Source: Azophilus sp964572185 (lineage in GTDB: Bacteria; Pseudomonadota; Gammaproteobacteria; Pseudomonadales; Azotimanducaceae). Taken from it: 6,045 nt of DNA. Positions 5,946 through 6,045 of the stretch are shown piece by piece. The stretch spans positions 1 through 6,045 of the forward strand of contig CAZNFI010000174.1 of the NCBI GenBank assembly GCA_964572185.1, read 5' to 3'. The notes under the pieces were generated by a model. It was not told the origin of the DNA. It saw nothing but the letters and a program-made list of their open reading frames with translations, and searched no databases. The translations under genes were made by a program, and so were the position numbers. How positions within the stretch are numbered: the first letter of the stretch is position 1; each line of letters opens with the position of its first letter.

Positions 5946-6022
5946 GGCTAGGTAGCTCAGCTGGTTTAGAGCGCAGGATTCATAATCCTGAGGTCGGGGG
6001 TTCGAGTCCCCCCTAGCTACCA
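5946..6022 (+). tRNA. tRNA-Met (anticodon CAT), elongator-like
   Basis: A cloverleaf can be drawn. The 5' acceptor strand is GGCTAGG (5946-5952), followed by TA and a D-stem GCTC/GAGC (5955-5958 with 5969-5972) with a ten-base loop. The anticodon stem CAGGA/TCCTG (5974-5978 with 5986-5990) holds loop TTCATAA with CAT at 5981-5983. The variable loop is AGGTC and the T-arm is GGGGG-TTCGAGT-CCCCC (5996-6012). CCA is encoded at 6020-6022. The T-arm and D-arm fit the elongator Met class rather than initiator fMet; a CAT anticodon can also be a lysidine-modified Ile tRNA, which I cannot exclude. One oddity is that only six C residues follow the T-loop where seven are needed for a full T-stem and a seven-pair acceptor stem, so one pair is missing or shared. 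Confidence 0.88.
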
Positions 6023-6045
6023 ATAAAATCAATGACTTACATCAT

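Noticed and set aside
5586..6032. 148-codon minus-strand frame containing GDSNPRPQDYESCALNQLSY
   Set aside because: This is the well-known false protein produced by translating the reverse strand of a tRNA-Met gene; the rest has no domain.

Overview
This GC-rich window looks like a gammaproteobacterial chromosome fragment. The evidence is a TonB-dependent outer-membrane receptor (so a Gram-negative envelope), a TPP (thiamine pyrophosphate) riboswitch with a Shine-Dalgarno-masking hairpin, proteobacterial-style start signals and a tRNA-Met gene with encoded CCA. The class assignment is an inference from general style, not from a marker gene.

Layout: (1) 1-204, the 3' end of a coiled-coil protein gene of unknown function. 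(2) 332-2670, a complete vitamin-B1-controlled unit: a sigma70-like promoter, a TPP riboswitch, a hairpin that masks the ribosome binding site, and a 714-residue TonB-dependent receptor. (3) 2671-2801, a convergent spacer full of short perfect stem-loops. (4) 2802-3596 on the minus strand, a short 2-oxoglutarate/Fe(II) dioxygenase of the isopenicillin-N-synthase-like type. (5) 3655-4245 on the plus strand, a PnuC/PnuT-family inner-membrane vitamin transporter, divergent from the dioxygenase across only 58 bp. (6) 4206-5417 on the minus strand, a protein with a zinc-metallopeptidase signature (HEYSHH plus DEFAAE) whose 3' end overlaps the transporter gene by 40 bp. (7) 5418-5945, about 530 bp with no gene I can support. 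(8) 5946-6022, a tRNA-Met(CAT) gene followed by an abrupt AT-rich stretch.

The central genes read as a thiamine acquisition locus. The riboswitch-controlled receptor would bring thiamine or a relative across the outer membrane and the PnuT-like carrier would move it across the inner membrane. The dioxygenase between them is the novel element: its position suggests, but does not prove, that it oxidises a thiamine-related compound during salvage. The metallopeptidase gene and the tRNA flank look like a separate, possibly accessory, segment.
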